NCBI GenBank assembly: GCA_025403435.1
Contig: CM046345.1
Span: 14,699,930-14,763,929, forward strand
Origin: Artocarpus heterophyllus
Lineage: Eukaryota > Streptophyta > Magnoliopsida > Rosales > Moraceae
Length of the DNA: 64,000 nt
Direction of reading: 5' to 3'
Part shown: one piece after another, positions 13,561 through 27,124 of the stretch
How positions within the stretch are numbered: the first letter of the stretch is position 1
Layout of the letters: each line of letters opens with the position of its first letter
The notes under the pieces: model-generated
Databases searched by the model: none
What the model was told of the DNA's origin: nothing
What the model saw: only the letters and a program-made list of their open reading frames with translations
Program-made: the position numbers and the translations under genes

Positions 13561-13639
13561 GAGTTGGCAAATTTTCTTTGATATTGTTTTAACCTAAAGG
13601 TTCTTAATCCTTTTCTTTTTAAAGCTTTTTTTTTCTTTA

Positions 13640-13805
13640 AAGTGGTGTTTGATAATATGAGTTAAAACTAAAACTTTTTTGTCACTACATTGTAAAGCTC
13701 TCACACACTATAATGTCAAAAAAAGTGTGCTACAGTGTAAAGCTCTCACATGCTAAGTGTTTTCAACCAAACATAATTTTAACCAATGCTCCCAAATACC
13801 ATGTA
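13640..13805. repeat. Short dispersed repeat with GTAAAGCTCTCACA blocks
   Basis: Contains two copies of a GTAAAGCTCTCACA block and TGTTTGAT / CAACCAAACA ends. The same block in reverse (TGTGAGAGCTTTACA) occurs near 49890 and, in a weaker form, near 52870. This is likely a small MITE family; its ends read like the TGTTTGG/CCAAACA termini common in plant hAT or PIF-type MITEs. Confidence 0.4.
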
Positions 13806-16137
13806 AGTTTATGGCCCAAGTTTTTTAAAATTAAGAAAATTGCCCTTTTATAAATAGTTAATCAATGATATACAAACACTAGTAAATGATGTACTCACGT
13901 TAATCAATAATCAACTGATTTGTAATTTATCACTGATAAACTTGGTAGCTTACTATTGATTAACTTGATGGTTAGTAAATAACTGAATTTTATGGTTTTT
14001 TTCATTAATGTTCTTAGACTTAAGAGAACAGAACCACCATTTTATATAAAAAAATTGACTGAGTATGAATAACAGGTGCCCTAACTGAATTTCATAAAGA
14101 CGAAGATACTCACTTGATCAAGTTACATCTTAGTGATTTTTCCATCAAATATTGTGCTATGAAAATATCCTTAATGAAATAGATGCTTTTTATTTGTATC
14201 TATTTGTTGTTATTTATGTACTTGGTTAAGAAAAAATAAAACCCTACGAGTTAATGCGGGTTTTCTTTGTACTCTTTGTATTAACCCATTCAATCCGTTT
14301 TATACAAAAGCAAAGGCCGTGCAATATCGGTAGGACACTGTTTACAGCATTTTTTATTCAATGCTAAATTGAAATGTCAATGACAAATTTGATATTTGAG
14401 TGTAAAAATCACTCTCTAATGTAATACTATTTTTAATGTTAAACTTTATGGTAGAAACTTAGTGACTGCCACCAAGTTTCACGTATAACAAATTTGATAT
14501 TTGATTTCTATTGTGGATAGTTTGACTTTTCACTTTAATATTTACAATATTTTCACTTTTTAATTATTGTAATATTAAAAATCTATATTGACAGCATTAT
14601 GATAAAATAAATATGGTATTTTAAATAACACATTAAATATATTATTTTTACACTTTTTAATAGCAAATAAAACATTATTATTAGAGATGGTCTTAGTTAG
14701 AATTGAGGTCATTAATCATATACATAAGAAAAAAAAATCATAAACATATAAAAACAGATTAAAAAAATATTACTACCCGCTGGAACTTAAACCCAACCTT
14801 TAATACATTAGAAACAACTCACGTTAAAAACACCTTACAAATCCATTGAATACAAATTGATCCAGACTCTGTTAGCTGTTACTCACAATGTTTATGTCAC
14901 ATGTTTGATAGTCACATATTAGATATACATGATGAGTTATGCGTCAGGCGTTACTTTTTATATATAATTTCTTTCTGTTGTTTATATACAATTTATAATG
15001 TATTATATTTAAATTATAATAAATCAAATCATTATAAGTTAACGTCATGTTACATGCAGCCTCTCTATTAGGGTTTCTTCTTTTTTTCCTTTGTATAGGT
15101 GCGCAGCCTCTCTTAGGATGGTTATGGGGCTTGAGTCCGGCGTCGTCTTTGGACGATTCTCTGGACTCATGGCCCCTTGAGGGTATGGCCAAAATCATGT
15201 CATTGTTTTCTCCAATGGTGGGGCTATTCGCATAGGGTTTGGGAGGGATGTTTGTGGCTTGGTGGAGGGGGCTTTGTCGAGGGTGGGCTGGCTTTCTCTA
15301 GTGGTTGTCGATGACGGCCTAGCGGAGAGGAGCCTTCTTACTCCGCTGGTTAGAGGTTTTGATTTTGTTTGCGCTAGTGTTCCTTTGGCCTTGACGTGAA
15401 GGTGGAGCCATGGTAGTGCCATTTTCTTGGGTTGGCAGAGGAGGGTAGCGGAGATCTAGTCAAGCTCTCCATCAGTTTCTGGTAGGTTCTTGGAATCCTC
15501 ATCCTCATTTGATGATGGCCGGCTTATCATTAGTATCTTCGTTGTGGACAGTTATGTCTCACATATTTGTTTTATCCTTTATATTTATCAAATAAAATCG
15601 ACAATGTTTCCACCGTTTAGAAGTTTATTATTTTATGTGTTTTATTGGTTTGTCATTATAATGACAAGGTAGTCTCCTTACCTCTAATTTTAGTTTGTTT
15701 GTCTCTTCCACTTGTTATCGGTAAAAGGTGTAGAGGTATCTGGCCAGACCTTAGTCTAGATCGTGTCGTATGTTCTTTCGGCAACGAGAATTTAGCTCCA
15801 GTCGATAAGTCTTTTCCATCGACTATAGTGGGTCTTTAAAACGAGCCTTTATCATGCTTTATTGTCTATATCGAGCAAGCTTTTTCATTATGCGTCTCGA
15901 TACTTAGAATTTAGTTGTTGTACTTTATCCGTTTTACCAGTGGATCCAATTAGTATTTGAGGTCAGATTCTTTAACAATGGATAGTTTCATATTACTACG
16001 TTTTAGTTTCAATAAAAGTTTCCATTTCAAGAAAATATAATAAGTTAATTTTATGTTAAATGTGTCTCTTCTTTGGCTATATCTATCTAGTTCGGGCAAC
16101 AATAGGCGCCAAATTTAAGATGGACGTTCTATGGTTC

Positions 16138-16139
<2 letters not shown>
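13806..16139. other. Intergenic sequence, possible LINE tail
   Basis: The part at 15050-16030 is more GC-rich than its surroundings, has short frames on both strands with no recognisable domain, and ends with TTTCAATAAAAGTTTCC near 16005, a form seen at the 3' ends of some plant LINEs. I cannot confirm a LINE because no reverse transcriptase or RNase H motif is readable. The rest is AT-rich and featureless. Confidence 0.3.
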
Positions 16140-16203
<64 letters not shown>

Positions 16204-16242
16204 GTGTGCGCGCGTGAGTGAGTGTGAGTGTGTGTGTGTGTA
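16140..16242. repeat. Compound (TA)n-(TG)n microsatellite
   Basis: About 50 bases of TA repeats pass directly into TG-rich repeats with CG and AG interruptions. Confidence 0.95.
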
Positions 16243-18139
16243 TCCATCAGAAAAACTACAGCAAATTTCTTTAAGGAAATGACACATTACGCACACCATA
16301 AATAAATGTAGGCTGTCATTTTTTATCCTCGACGATTAGTATTAAAGTGTTATCCCCATTCGATGATTAATTCATGAATTGAATTTTTTAAAAAATTGAA
16401 TTTAAATTTTTTAGAAACTTAATTTTTAATGAATTTTTAGAATTTAAAAAAGATAGGCTATCAACATGTCTTCTTCAACAAAATCATACACAAAGATCTT
16501 TAAGTTGACGTATGCTAATCTTGCGCACCAATTCCTCAAATATAGTTGTAAGAGTATTTCTATATAAATTTCCCAAGTTGTCATTTAAACAAATTTGATG
16601 GATGCTGTTCTTTAGGAGCTCATGCATGACAAAAAAAAAAAAAAAAAAACTGTTGGGAAATGTGTTTTATTATGTCTCCTTAACTTGGATGATAGACATT
16701 ACATTCTCCCCATATAACACCATCAGACTTCCTTTGCTGAATAAAAGGTCACATGTTGCTTGAATATGTTGAAGTAAAATATCAACAATACCCATAAGAT
16801 GACTATCTCATGAATTGCCAATATTTCAACATGATTCAAAGATACAATGATAATAGTTTTCTTTATAAATCAGCAAGATATAGCAGCACCATCATATGTA
16901 AACAAGTAGTATGTGTGTGATCACGCTTTTAAATGGATTGAAAATTATTCATCTAATTAATTCTAATTTAAGCATTTCAATAATAAAGCCATATTAGATG
17001 TTCCACAATGAAAATGAAGTACTTGTTTAATCTTTTCAATGTCTTTGAGAACAATATCTTGCTAGTACAATAGCAAAGACTGTCGTGTGAGATCTTGTGC
17101 CATTAGCAACTACATTAGCACACTAATTGTATTATTGAAACCAAGAATTTCTTTAATATCACTTGGAGAGAAGAAATGATAATTTTCCACTTCAAGAGAT
17201 GAAGAACATCGTTATTCACGTCAAGGGACTAAACAAACATAGGAGAATACAATGGGGATGTTAGAAGATGAACATCAATAATAATGTTAATTTAATTTAC
17301 AAGACTCTTCGTTGGATGTTCAACACTTTATAATGTACTACATAAAAACCTCACTGGACAAAAATTCTAATGAAGGAAAAAGAGTACATCATTCTTATAA
17401 TACGCTGCTAAAACTGTCTCATTAAAAACCTTGTCAGGAAAACCCAATAAAAAAAAAACCTTGACCAAAAGAAAAATAGTATAGTGCGTATTTATGTCTC
17501 CTTTGTATTGCTATCATAGTTCTCTCAATAATAATTGATTTGATAGAAAATGATTAAGTCAATGTATATTATTGTAAACAAATTCAAGATATTTGCAATC
17601 GACTATCTGAACTTGTTACCCTTAGCACTTTTGCTAATATTTCAACTATCGTTCTTTAAGAGCTCATTATCATAAAGAATTTCATAAATGTATTGGCTAT
17701 TTTTTTGGGTATATATGAACAAATCTTTACCTATATTTATTTCATAATTGGTGGAACATTGGGGTGATAATTATTTGCACGTAAACTCATCTCCAAGTGA
17801 GTATAATATCTCATACTATGATATACTAAATTAAATACTCAGATGATATACAACATTGTTTAAAAATTCAAGACTTGGAGTTATTTTGGTATATCCTCAA
17901 AATATATAATTATCAAATAAATGATGACAAAAAATGCACAACACCCCTGAAAGTTCTTTAAGACAGCTTTCTTATATATGAGAGAAAATATAGATAAGCA
18001 TTCTTTTTAGCACATCTCAATCTTCAGGTCTAATAAACTTTTTTCTATAAGATTTTTCTTCTTAAACTTCTCTTAATAATCTCTTTAAGAATTTTTAGAA
18101 AAAACAACAAGTCTAATATGTTTGAGCTTATTATAAAGC
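16243..18139. mobile_element. Decayed retrotransposon-like sequence
   Basis: The stretch at 17340-17490 has the pattern CTCATTAAAAACCTTG...GAAAACCCAAT...AACCTTGACCAAA next to AAAAAGAGTACA. I know this wording from many plant retrotransposon-derived repeats. No intact coding domain is readable. The neighbouring insertion at 18145 splits this older sequence, which seems to continue beyond 20467. Confidence 0.35.
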
Positions 18140-18144
18140 AATAG

Positions 18145-20461
18145 TGTAATGCCCCTAAATGAGGGTTAATAGTTTTTAATAAATAAAATAAAGATCAGAA
18201 AATAAAAATAAAAAGTAATTTTCCTGGGACTTAAATAAAAACTCTCAAAATAAAATAAAAACATAAACAAATAAATAAACCACAGTTTAATGTAGCACCT
18301 TAAATTTTAATAATATAAAACTATTATCATCATTATTTTAACCGTCTACACATCTTAATACAGTCATAGAAAGTAACAAATGATGTTTACAATATCATGA
18401 AGGACATTCTTTGATAAATGAAACAATTCCAACGTAATACAGCTACATGGCTTCCTCAACTATATTTTTTATCATCGCCTCACACACACTATGAGTCCTG
18501 AAAAGATAAAAATATAAGGGAATGAGCGACAACATGTTCAGTAGAGAAAATCAGTACTCACCTTTAGGTTTTGATCCTTACCACATTAAAACCTGTATGA
18601 TTAGTTAATTCTCATCATTGTTCATCAATTTTATCATGTTCAATTCCAGAGGATATCTTATGATTATTCTTACCAAGTTTTATACATATATATATACACA
18701 TATTAATTCAGGATTCAATTATGCTAATCTATATCTACCGTGCAATAGAATATCATATCACTCAACTCAACAAAACCCAATTGGGCGCACTTGATCACCC
18801 TCTAAACAATCCAAGGGTGTTCCGGTTAAAGGACATCAAGCCTCGAGTCCTCATCAAGTTGATTCCTGTGCAGTGCATTCTGGGACTTTCGACCCAAGAG
18901 AGCGTCATCACCTCCCCTATTTTACCTTTTAGGGTATTTGTGCCCAAAGACGCAACCGTCGACCTCTTCACGTCTCACCGTTCCTCTATAATCAATCATT
19001 ATTTATAGAGTTAATTTTTCTAATCATGCTTCTCAATTTACAATAATATATGTCAAATCAATTTATTCCTCGCTATATAATACAAGATGAGTTCATGTCA
19101 TTGTCTCATATATGATACTCATATAATAGCAGTTCAACATATATATATATATATATATCTTGTAATAAAACAACCAATTTTTAATTTTATAAAAACCTCA
19201 CAAAAGATGAGTAATAGAATTCATACCTCTTAGTGAATACCATGCTAATAACTTTCAGCTCATGATACCAAGCTCACCACGTAAGCTCTAAGTACTTTGT
19301 TATCCTACGACGTATAAAATTATCATACTTTAACTCAATTCATAATCCATAGTCACACTAATTACCATCTATTCTACTATTCTTATTAGTGTGTCATAAT
19401 CATTTATATGAAATCTGTGAAACATTTTGTAACACAAAATGGTGAAAAACATATGAATTTGGATTGTCCGATCAGCCTGCCGATTAAGCTCGGCCTGCTA
19501 ATTGGCAGAGTCCAACCTACTGATTGAGGCAAAATTTAGAAAACTCTAGTTTTTTGTTTTTAAAGATTTTGAGCTTTGAAGCTTAGTCCGACTTGTTTTA
19601 ACAAATCCCAGAATATGAAAAATACATAGAAACCATATATTATCATACCAATAAAACATGTAAATCTTTTTCCCTAAATTTTTATGCATAAAACATGTTT
19701 AAAATTCTCAAACATTAATTTTTACAAAATTTTACAAAAACATGATCTAAATAGGAAATTGTTCAAACCCAAAACAAACACAATTAAATTTGCATGTAGA
19801 CAAAAAGCACAAGCCCAGATCACGAAATGAAGAACAAGTACATAATCTGAACATAGTAATTTGGAATAAAGGGAAGGTAGAGAAGAATTTGGGTTTTTGG
19901 TTAGAACTCTACCTTGTTTCCTTGAGAAATTGTTATTAGGCTTAACTTTTAACTTGAGAAAAGATATCCTAAGTTGAGATAGAACTTTTTTATCAGATTG
20001 AGAAGGTGAAGGAAACAAACAAATAGAAAGAGGGAGAGAAAAATGAGTGGTGTGAATGTGGAGAAAAATGAGTTGTCTGATATGTTTTAAGAGTTGGTGG
20101 CTTTGGACATGTGAGTGAATAGTCTTATTAGGAAGCTCAAAAAAAAGAAAGAAAAGAAAGGGGATAAGGCCTTTGTGGGGAACCAAGGCATGTGACTTGT
20201 TTGATTCAAGTCTTATCTTTTATTTATTTATTTATTTATTTATTTTCTTTTTAACCATTACACATGAAGGACAATAAAGGGGGGTCTACCATGGCGTTTT
20301 GGTAAATATACTAAATAAGTATAATTTTTTTTTTGAAAATTCTAAAAATAAGTATAAATAAATATTGTGAAATAGATTTTAAATGAAACAAATTTTTGAT
20401 TAGCACACCAAAAATTAATTTAATTATCTTAATACTCGTTAAGAAAATAACGGGTATCACA
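18145..20461 (-). mobile_element. Solo LTR-like element with AATAG target duplication
   Basis: The element is 2317 bp and bounded on both sides by AATAG (18140-18144 and 20462-20466). On the plus strand it starts TGTAATGCCCC and ends CGGGTATCACA, so it has the TG...CA form and imperfect inverted ends of an LTR. A 5-bp duplication is the hallmark of LTR retrotransposon integration. A related copy in the opposite orientation lies at 44410-46668; using that copy's plus direction, this one is minus. There is no polyprotein, primer-binding site or second LTR, so it is probably a solo LTR or a very reduced element. Open frames inside it (for example 19722-20186 minus) are not recognisable proteins. 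Confidence 0.8.
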
Positions 20462-20466
20462 AATAG

Positions 20467-23253
20467 AGATATTAATTTGCTAGCACTTCTATTCTTTATA
20501 TCATAAAAACATAATGGTACCATTTATATATGGACTACATCCTTTTACAAAAAGATCTTTGCGGCCTTAGAAATTAAGCGCGTAATTTATATTGTTCAAA
20601 CTTTGAAGTCCCTTTAGAACTTTTATAAATACCAACAGATTGTTGTAATATGTTTTTTGGACGTATATGAACTTATTTTATATATTACTAAACTATTAAA
20701 GTACAATTGCTTATTTATTATATATAAGTACCGTTGCTTATATTCTTTATAAGTTTTCTACAAAAATTTATTGCTATAGCTCATAATGTACTCTATAACC
20801 TTGTACATTTTCATGTGTACTGTTTCATATGAATATTCATTTCTACTATACTAGCTCTAATAATTCAAATAGTTAAGATTATTGGTCTACAATACTTTGC
20901 ATCAACATATCTACTTGCTTAAACTTTGTGTCTTTTTACTTATAAGCCATTTTTTCACGTTGATCATTTTCGATAGAATTTAAATATTTTTCAAGTTCCT
21001 AGCTTTCTTTTCAATGTACAAATAATTCATACTTTTTGTAATTGTCGACTATAAATCTAATTGCAATTTAACTTTACTTTTATATTAATATGACTTGTCA
21101 AGATCTACCTCTTTTCTTTACTATTTCTAAATTTCAGGTATACCCTTTAAGCTACGTTAAGAGCTCAATGACTTCAAGAAGTTTTTTTAACAAATGCATC
21201 AAATTGTCATGTCAATAACCTTTTATGAGTATATCAATTTTAAGAATACGGTCTTTTCATAACACCAATATATTTACAAGTTTCTTTGTCTTCTAATAAG
21301 TTGGTATTTTAGACCCAAAAAAAATCTTCAATGCTTCGAGCATAATTTAGACTTACAAGTTAATACATTGTCATTTAAAGGCCTCAATTCAAGCTATTAA
21401 ATTAGTAGTTGGAAAAGTAATTCAGTCACTTTCGTTATCATATTAACTAACAATGTTATATTGGATTAATTGCAATACTCAATCAATCAATTTGTGTAAC
21501 GATTAATAATATCCAAGTATAAATTTCCTCCTCGTAATGATGGGAATATTTTTTTCAAACTATATTACCTGTAAGGATTTTCAAAATACGTATGTTCATA
21601 CCCAATATGCCTTTAGAGTTAGCGAATTTCTATCTCATCATAACAATTTTTCATAGTTGCCTTATTAAAACTTGGTAAAGAAAGTGGAAATAAGTTTCCA
21701 ATATATTTATATAAGTAATAGCATGTTTCCTCATGCATGTCTCTTTGTACTTAAAACCAAACATAATGTAGAGACATCTAATATAACTTGTATCTACTCT
21801 GATTATTTTTTCCTTTTCTTCAATATAATGACAACACCATGGGACTTTACATCATTAATAACAAACATTTAATTCACATACTCAACAAATTAAATATCAT
21901 AAACAATTCTTATTAATTTACTAGGCTATGTAATAATAAAATACCATTATTACTTCAATGTATTGCATGTATGTGATTTTTGCAAATTATTTTGTCTCAC
22001 AAGCCTTTTAATTTTCCTTTCTTATCACATTTCCACTTCTAGTGATTATATGTGACTTTTTCAAACTTGGAGGATGCTTTGCATTATAATATCATATTAT
22101 ACTCGATTAAACAAACAAAAAAAATAAAGAAGAGACAATCAATAACTTAACTATTTCTTTAGCTTTTTCTCCATTTAGGCTTTATTAGATCACATTTATA
22201 TTTTGAATGCTCTAGGATATGTCCTTCATGGAGGCACCACTATAGCATTTTTTATATGCCATAATAATATTTTTATGACAAACCGATGAAAATTTCTCCC
22301 TTGATTTAGACTTGATATGGACATTTAGACATACAACAATTATGTATCAAAGCCTCTCTAAGTCGCATGTCAAGTGACTAATTTTGATTATTCATGGGAG
22401 TAATATTACAAACTTTTTAATTTCTCTTATTAGTACATTTTTTTTCACTTTTCAATAGTCCTTTATGGCTTTCTTTGACAATAAGGACGTTGAGAAATTT
22501 TAAAAATCCCGTAGTGTCATTAGATTTGCATTCACTTGGAATATGCAAAAATAATTGAACAAAATTATATAGAAATTTTATAATATGGTGTCAATACTAA
22601 CAGGCCATGTCTAATATAAATCACTTTTTACTATCTCATCACAAATGCACCAACAATTGCAAAAATACACATTCATTACATGGAATGTGTTGAGACAATT
22701 AGCCAAAATAAATGGCTCTTTAGTTATGGGCTCAAAAATTAAGTGTTAATACAATTTATATTCATATCACGTTAGTTTCAAAGATTAGAGAGTATTTGTA
22801 GCTTGTCACAAATAATATGAACATATGAAAACATAAAAACATATTGTAAATGTATACAAATTAGACAAACATTGCGCTAATAAAATAAATGATATCTTGA
22901 ACCATACAATACCATTTGATATTAAGATGATGGCAAAAAGGTTTTGGTACTAAAAAGGAATTTAATAGTAAAAACATAGCATGCTTATTTATACAATTGT
23001 AACATCGAAAACACACTTATATAATTATAATAGATAAATTGTCATTTATGATTATAGAGTACCATCAATTTCTTGACTCTAAAATAACCAAACAAAGGAA
23101 AATGATAATTGTATTTACATGGTCATTGAATCAAAATAAACAATGATTAAGAAATTTTATAAACTAATATGGTTTGCAAAAATACAAAAAAAAAAATGTA
23201 GTAGGGAAGATTTTCATAAAAAGAAGCAATAAAAGATAAGCTCTCAAACATAA

Positions 23254-23295
<42 letters not shown>

Positions 23296-24240
23296 ATTAC
23301 TCACCACTCAAACCGAATGCATAAAGTGCACAGCTAAACAATAGTTGTGTAGATATAATATGAAAGCATGGGTCAAAATCTCCATAAATTTTGTCCATCA
23401 CAATAAATGCAAGTATAACTATATATATATATATATATATATACAATATACCAATCAGAGAGTGAAAATAACCAACATTTAAGACCTTTTATTTTACAAC
23501 ACGTATGCAGGCATGAAATCGTAGGATCCGATTAAGCATTTTGATCTTCAAAGAATGTTATATAGAGTTGTATTAGATGATAGACATAAATCATATGAAG
23601 TGCATATAACCTGTTCAACCTCAAGATATAGTTGAGATATCGTAAAAAATACTTAATGCACATCAAAGACAGGGTACTAATATCTGAAATGATCTTTAAA
23701 TTTTGTAGAATTTCAAATGCCCCTACAACAAAAAATAGTTAGACTTGTGTTGATAACGTGTCACAAAACAAATACAAAAGAAAACAAAGCATAAAAATAG
23801 AGACACAAAATATATAGAGAGAAAAACAATCTTATCATTCATCACCTTATTATGTACAAATACAAGCCCTCAAAGCAATATATAGGCCAAGAATCGTAAA
23901 GTGGGAGAGGCTAAAGGCCATGAATTATAACAATAAAATACTATTAATAGAGTGTTATTTGGGAGGTTATATGAAAGTTACGAAATACCAAATATCAATG
24001 ATAATCAAAGAAGAGGTAACGCAATTTATGAGGGTATTGAGAATATGAACATTTGCACCAATAAACTAATTTATTCATAACAGTAAAGGTATAATAGATC
24101 TTTTATTCCTTTGAAAACATAAAAATAACACCAATATGTGTTTTTGGGGTAATGGGTTAAACTTCAAGGGGGGTTTGAGTCACACTACATGCAATTTTTT
24201 TAGGGTTGATCAGCTTGGTTTTGTTCCAACCTACCACCCT
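20467..24240. other. AT-rich, retrotransposon-derived intergenic sequence
   Basis: No intact gene. The sequence style matches 16.6-18.1 kb and is probably the other part of the same decayed element. A stretch at 23740-23900 (GATAACGTGTCACAAA followed by AC-rich and TATATAGAGAG sequence) looks like an LTR fragment in antisense. (TA)n and (TG)n microsatellites lie at about 23253-23295 and 23420-23442. Confidence 0.35.
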
Positions 24241-25568
24241 TTTTTTCTCTAAATGACAATTTCATATTAACGGAAAAAGCCAAGGTCAACAAACGAAACA
24301 TAGGAGCCTAAAAGCTCTCAAAAGAAACACAACACAAGACCACACCACCAGACCATAACTCTGGCAACGAGAAAGACTAATCGAAACGAAACAAAACAAA
24401 ACACTGAGACAAAACAAACTGAGACTCTAGGAAAGCAACCTAAAACAAGGGAGGAGGGAACCATTCCTCCACATCAGACAAAAATTGAACTAGGTAACTC
24501 ACTTAGGCCAAAACTACCAACTCTAATATAATATTTTGACCACTTAGCAAGGTTGTGGGCCGTAAAGTTGGATTTCCTTCCTATCTAGTTCCTCTCCACC
24601 GCCTTGAATGGGATCTCAGACCATAAAAGTCCATGTAGATATTCTGCAGCTGCCAGGAACAAGAGCTTAAGGGTCCCGAAAAACTTCTGACAGCTAACAA
24701 TGCATCACTTTTGCAGATGACGACCTTCACATTCATGTTTTTTTGCAGCCATAAGTCCTGCTCTAATTACCAAGGACTCCACAACCAATATATCAGTGGG
24801 AATCACTTTCTGGGATCCTAGAGCAACGACCGAACCGTTTAGTCTCTGATAACAAAGGACAAAAATGCTTCACTATGACCAATGCCTATGTCCGAGTTGA
24901 TTTTGTACCCGCCCCTAGGGGACTAGCCGGCCCTTCTGTAGCTGCTCATCGTGTTGACGATTGGACCGATTGGTGAGGATCGGCTGGTAAAGCTGCGGCT
25001 GAGATGAGATGGCGCGAAACACTTCAACTGAATTGAATGAATTGTTGCAATGGATTACTGCGTTCTTGGCATTCCATATCAATTCCATTGCACTAGAAGC
25101 AAAGAAAAGGAACTCCTCTCCTAGGTGGAAGTTGTGGACATCAAGGATGACCATATTACTGAAGTAACTTAAGGTAAAGCAGTCGAGAAATTCTGTCCTC
25201 GGGCACCATGTTGACATGAACCAAATTGGCCGCGTAAACCTGCAAAAAAGAAACAAGTGAGTTGCATTCTTTTCCACCTCTCCACATAGAGGGCACACCA
25301 TATCTCCCCCTCCTCCATTCCTCCACTTGACCACCTCCCGAGCCGGTATAATATCCCACCATGCTGCCGGCCACTAAAGCTTGTCACGGCTATGAATTTT
25401 AGCTTTCCAAAGACTCTTCCAAAACCTCCCCTGCTCTAAATTCTCGTGTTCCCCACGTTGGGCACTAATTTGGAACGCGGACTTGACACTAAAACTCCCA
25501 ATCGTTGAAGGGCTCCAAATCCACCTGTCTTCAGATTGCACACTTAGGATACCAACCATTTTATTCAT
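24241..25568 (-). mobile_element. 5'-truncated LINE remnant
   Basis: Read on minus, the 25568-25374 part gives a WSPSTIGSFSVKSA...FWKSLWKAKI-type stretch. It is followed after a frame break by a zinc-binding reverse-transcriptase tail (CPLCGEVEKNATHLFLFC, within 25334-24915) and then an RNase H-like start (GYKINSD, near 24900) full of stop codons. The end near 24241-24248 is an A-run on the minus strand, consistent with a poly(A) tail. The order RT tail, zinc-binding, RNase H and poly(A) is that of plant L1-type LINEs. Frames are broken in several places, so it is inactive. Confidence 0.8.
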
Positions 25569-25574
25569 TCCTAT

Positions 25575-25850
25575 CGTCCCATCATTGAGAGAAAACGATA
25601 AGCTTTACATAGAAAGCTTAAGAGAATTGAGAGCAATTTTCTTGAGTGTAATTGGGTTATGGGTTTGTGAGTTTTTTGAGGTTTTGAGTGTTGTAAACAC
25701 TTGTATATTTCTCCCTTAGTAAAAGAATTGCAACAGCCCGTGGACGTAGTCTAAATTAGATGAACTACGCTAAATATTGTGTGTTTTCTTTCACTTTGTT
25801 TTGCTCCATTAATCTAATTGCTCCGGGAATTTGTTTCTTAATTCCCAACA
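25575..25850 (+). mobile_element. Copia-type LTR fragment
   Basis: Contains GTGTTGTAAACACTTGTAT, a polyadenylation-like TAGTAAAAGAATTGCAAC and CCGTGGACGTAG, and ends AATTCCCAACA at 25850. This is the usual R-U5 arrangement of plant Copia LTRs. The left half is missing and the LINE remnant starts immediately beside it, so one insertion has probably truncated or interrupted the other. Confidence 0.6.
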
Positions 25851-26850
25851 ATTATTACACTCATTGTTTTTTGATTTGAAGGCGGGAGTGACCGTCTCTC
25901 ATCAATTAGAAATAAACAGCTTTTTTATGGTGGTCGTTCCCTTAAAAAAAATCTAAATTAGACAAACCTGATTTGAATATCTAAATAAGATAAACCAGAA
26001 TTGAAATGAAAAACTCATATCTTCTTCTTGTAACCAAATTTTTTTTTTTAATATATTTTATAACTTTTTCCCCCTGAGATCTACTTGTTTTAATTTTGTT
26101 TGTTCTTTTAAAATAAAAAACTATTTTAGCCCCCTCAAAGCCCTTATGTGTGCCTTTTTCAAGTTACAATATGTGAAAACAGACAGTTTATTAACAGATT
26201 GGTTAAAACAGCATATTTCATAAAAGGTCAGAAAAAGCATACCCCTAAAAAGGAATGTTGGGGGATAAATTGAGGCATTCTTCATGGCCATCATTGATAA
26301 TAATCCAAAAAACACCAGACGTAAATTTATTTCTTTTATTATTATTTTTTAACATTGGTCACAAATTTTATTTTTTCCTTCCCCTAAAAAAATTATTTTT
26401 AGCTAGTTAATTCATTAACCTTTTTCTTTTGCAAAGTTTACAATGATTTTAATAATTTAAAGGAGATAACCATCTTATAATAACTAAATATTTTATAAAA
26501 CATCACTGTAGATGCAAAGCATCATCTTCAATGCCCTAAAATGGCAATGGCATCGGCCATTGGTTGTGACGAAATTACCACAAATTCAACGACAACGGCT
26601 AAAATTATTTCCCATATAGACCCTTTAACCACATTTAAATAAATAATAAAAAAAAAACAACAAAAACAACTTTGAGAAAAGCTTGCCAAAATGAAATTCT
26701 CTTACAGGGACTTTCACTTCCTTTTTCAGTTTAAAAATGGAAAGAAACAAAATAAATAAATAATTTGGGCCATTCTTAACATCTAACAGAAATGGAACCA
26801 GCAGAAAAATTTGAAGTGCTGCAAGTGCCATCTGTTTCTTTTTTTGCTCC
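25851..26850. other. Intergenic sequence downstream of the kelch gene
   Basis: AT-rich with T- and A-tracts. I see no gene. The part after about 26850 is less AT-rich and is probably the 3' UTR of the kelch gene. Confidence 0.4.
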
Positions 26851-27124
26851 TAAAACAGATCTAAACAAGCGACCAACTTCTGAGAAGCAACCTTTGTCCA
26901 AGAATATTATAAAAGCCGGCTCAATCCGAACCAAGAACTACATACAGCTAAAAAGCTTCAGACCTAAATAGTGTTAGAAGGTGGCAGATACCGCCGGTTA
27001 GCGAATCCTGTATATCTTGTCATATGCGTCCTATGATCACCTTAGACGAATGTACAAAAGCTGGTCATTTGAGCGTATTATGATCTCTGAAACTTACCCG
27101 TTAGCACTTAGCTGTCAACCCGTT

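Noticed and set aside
15047..15422. Hydrophobic plus-strand frame and Pro/Ser-rich minus-strand frame
   Set aside because: No homologues recognised and frames are short and overlapping; better explained as repeat-derived sequence.
19722..20186. 154-residue open frame on minus
   Set aside because: It lies wholly within the LTR-like element, has no recognisable domain, and the homologous segment of the sister copy at 44.4-46.7 kb does not preserve it.
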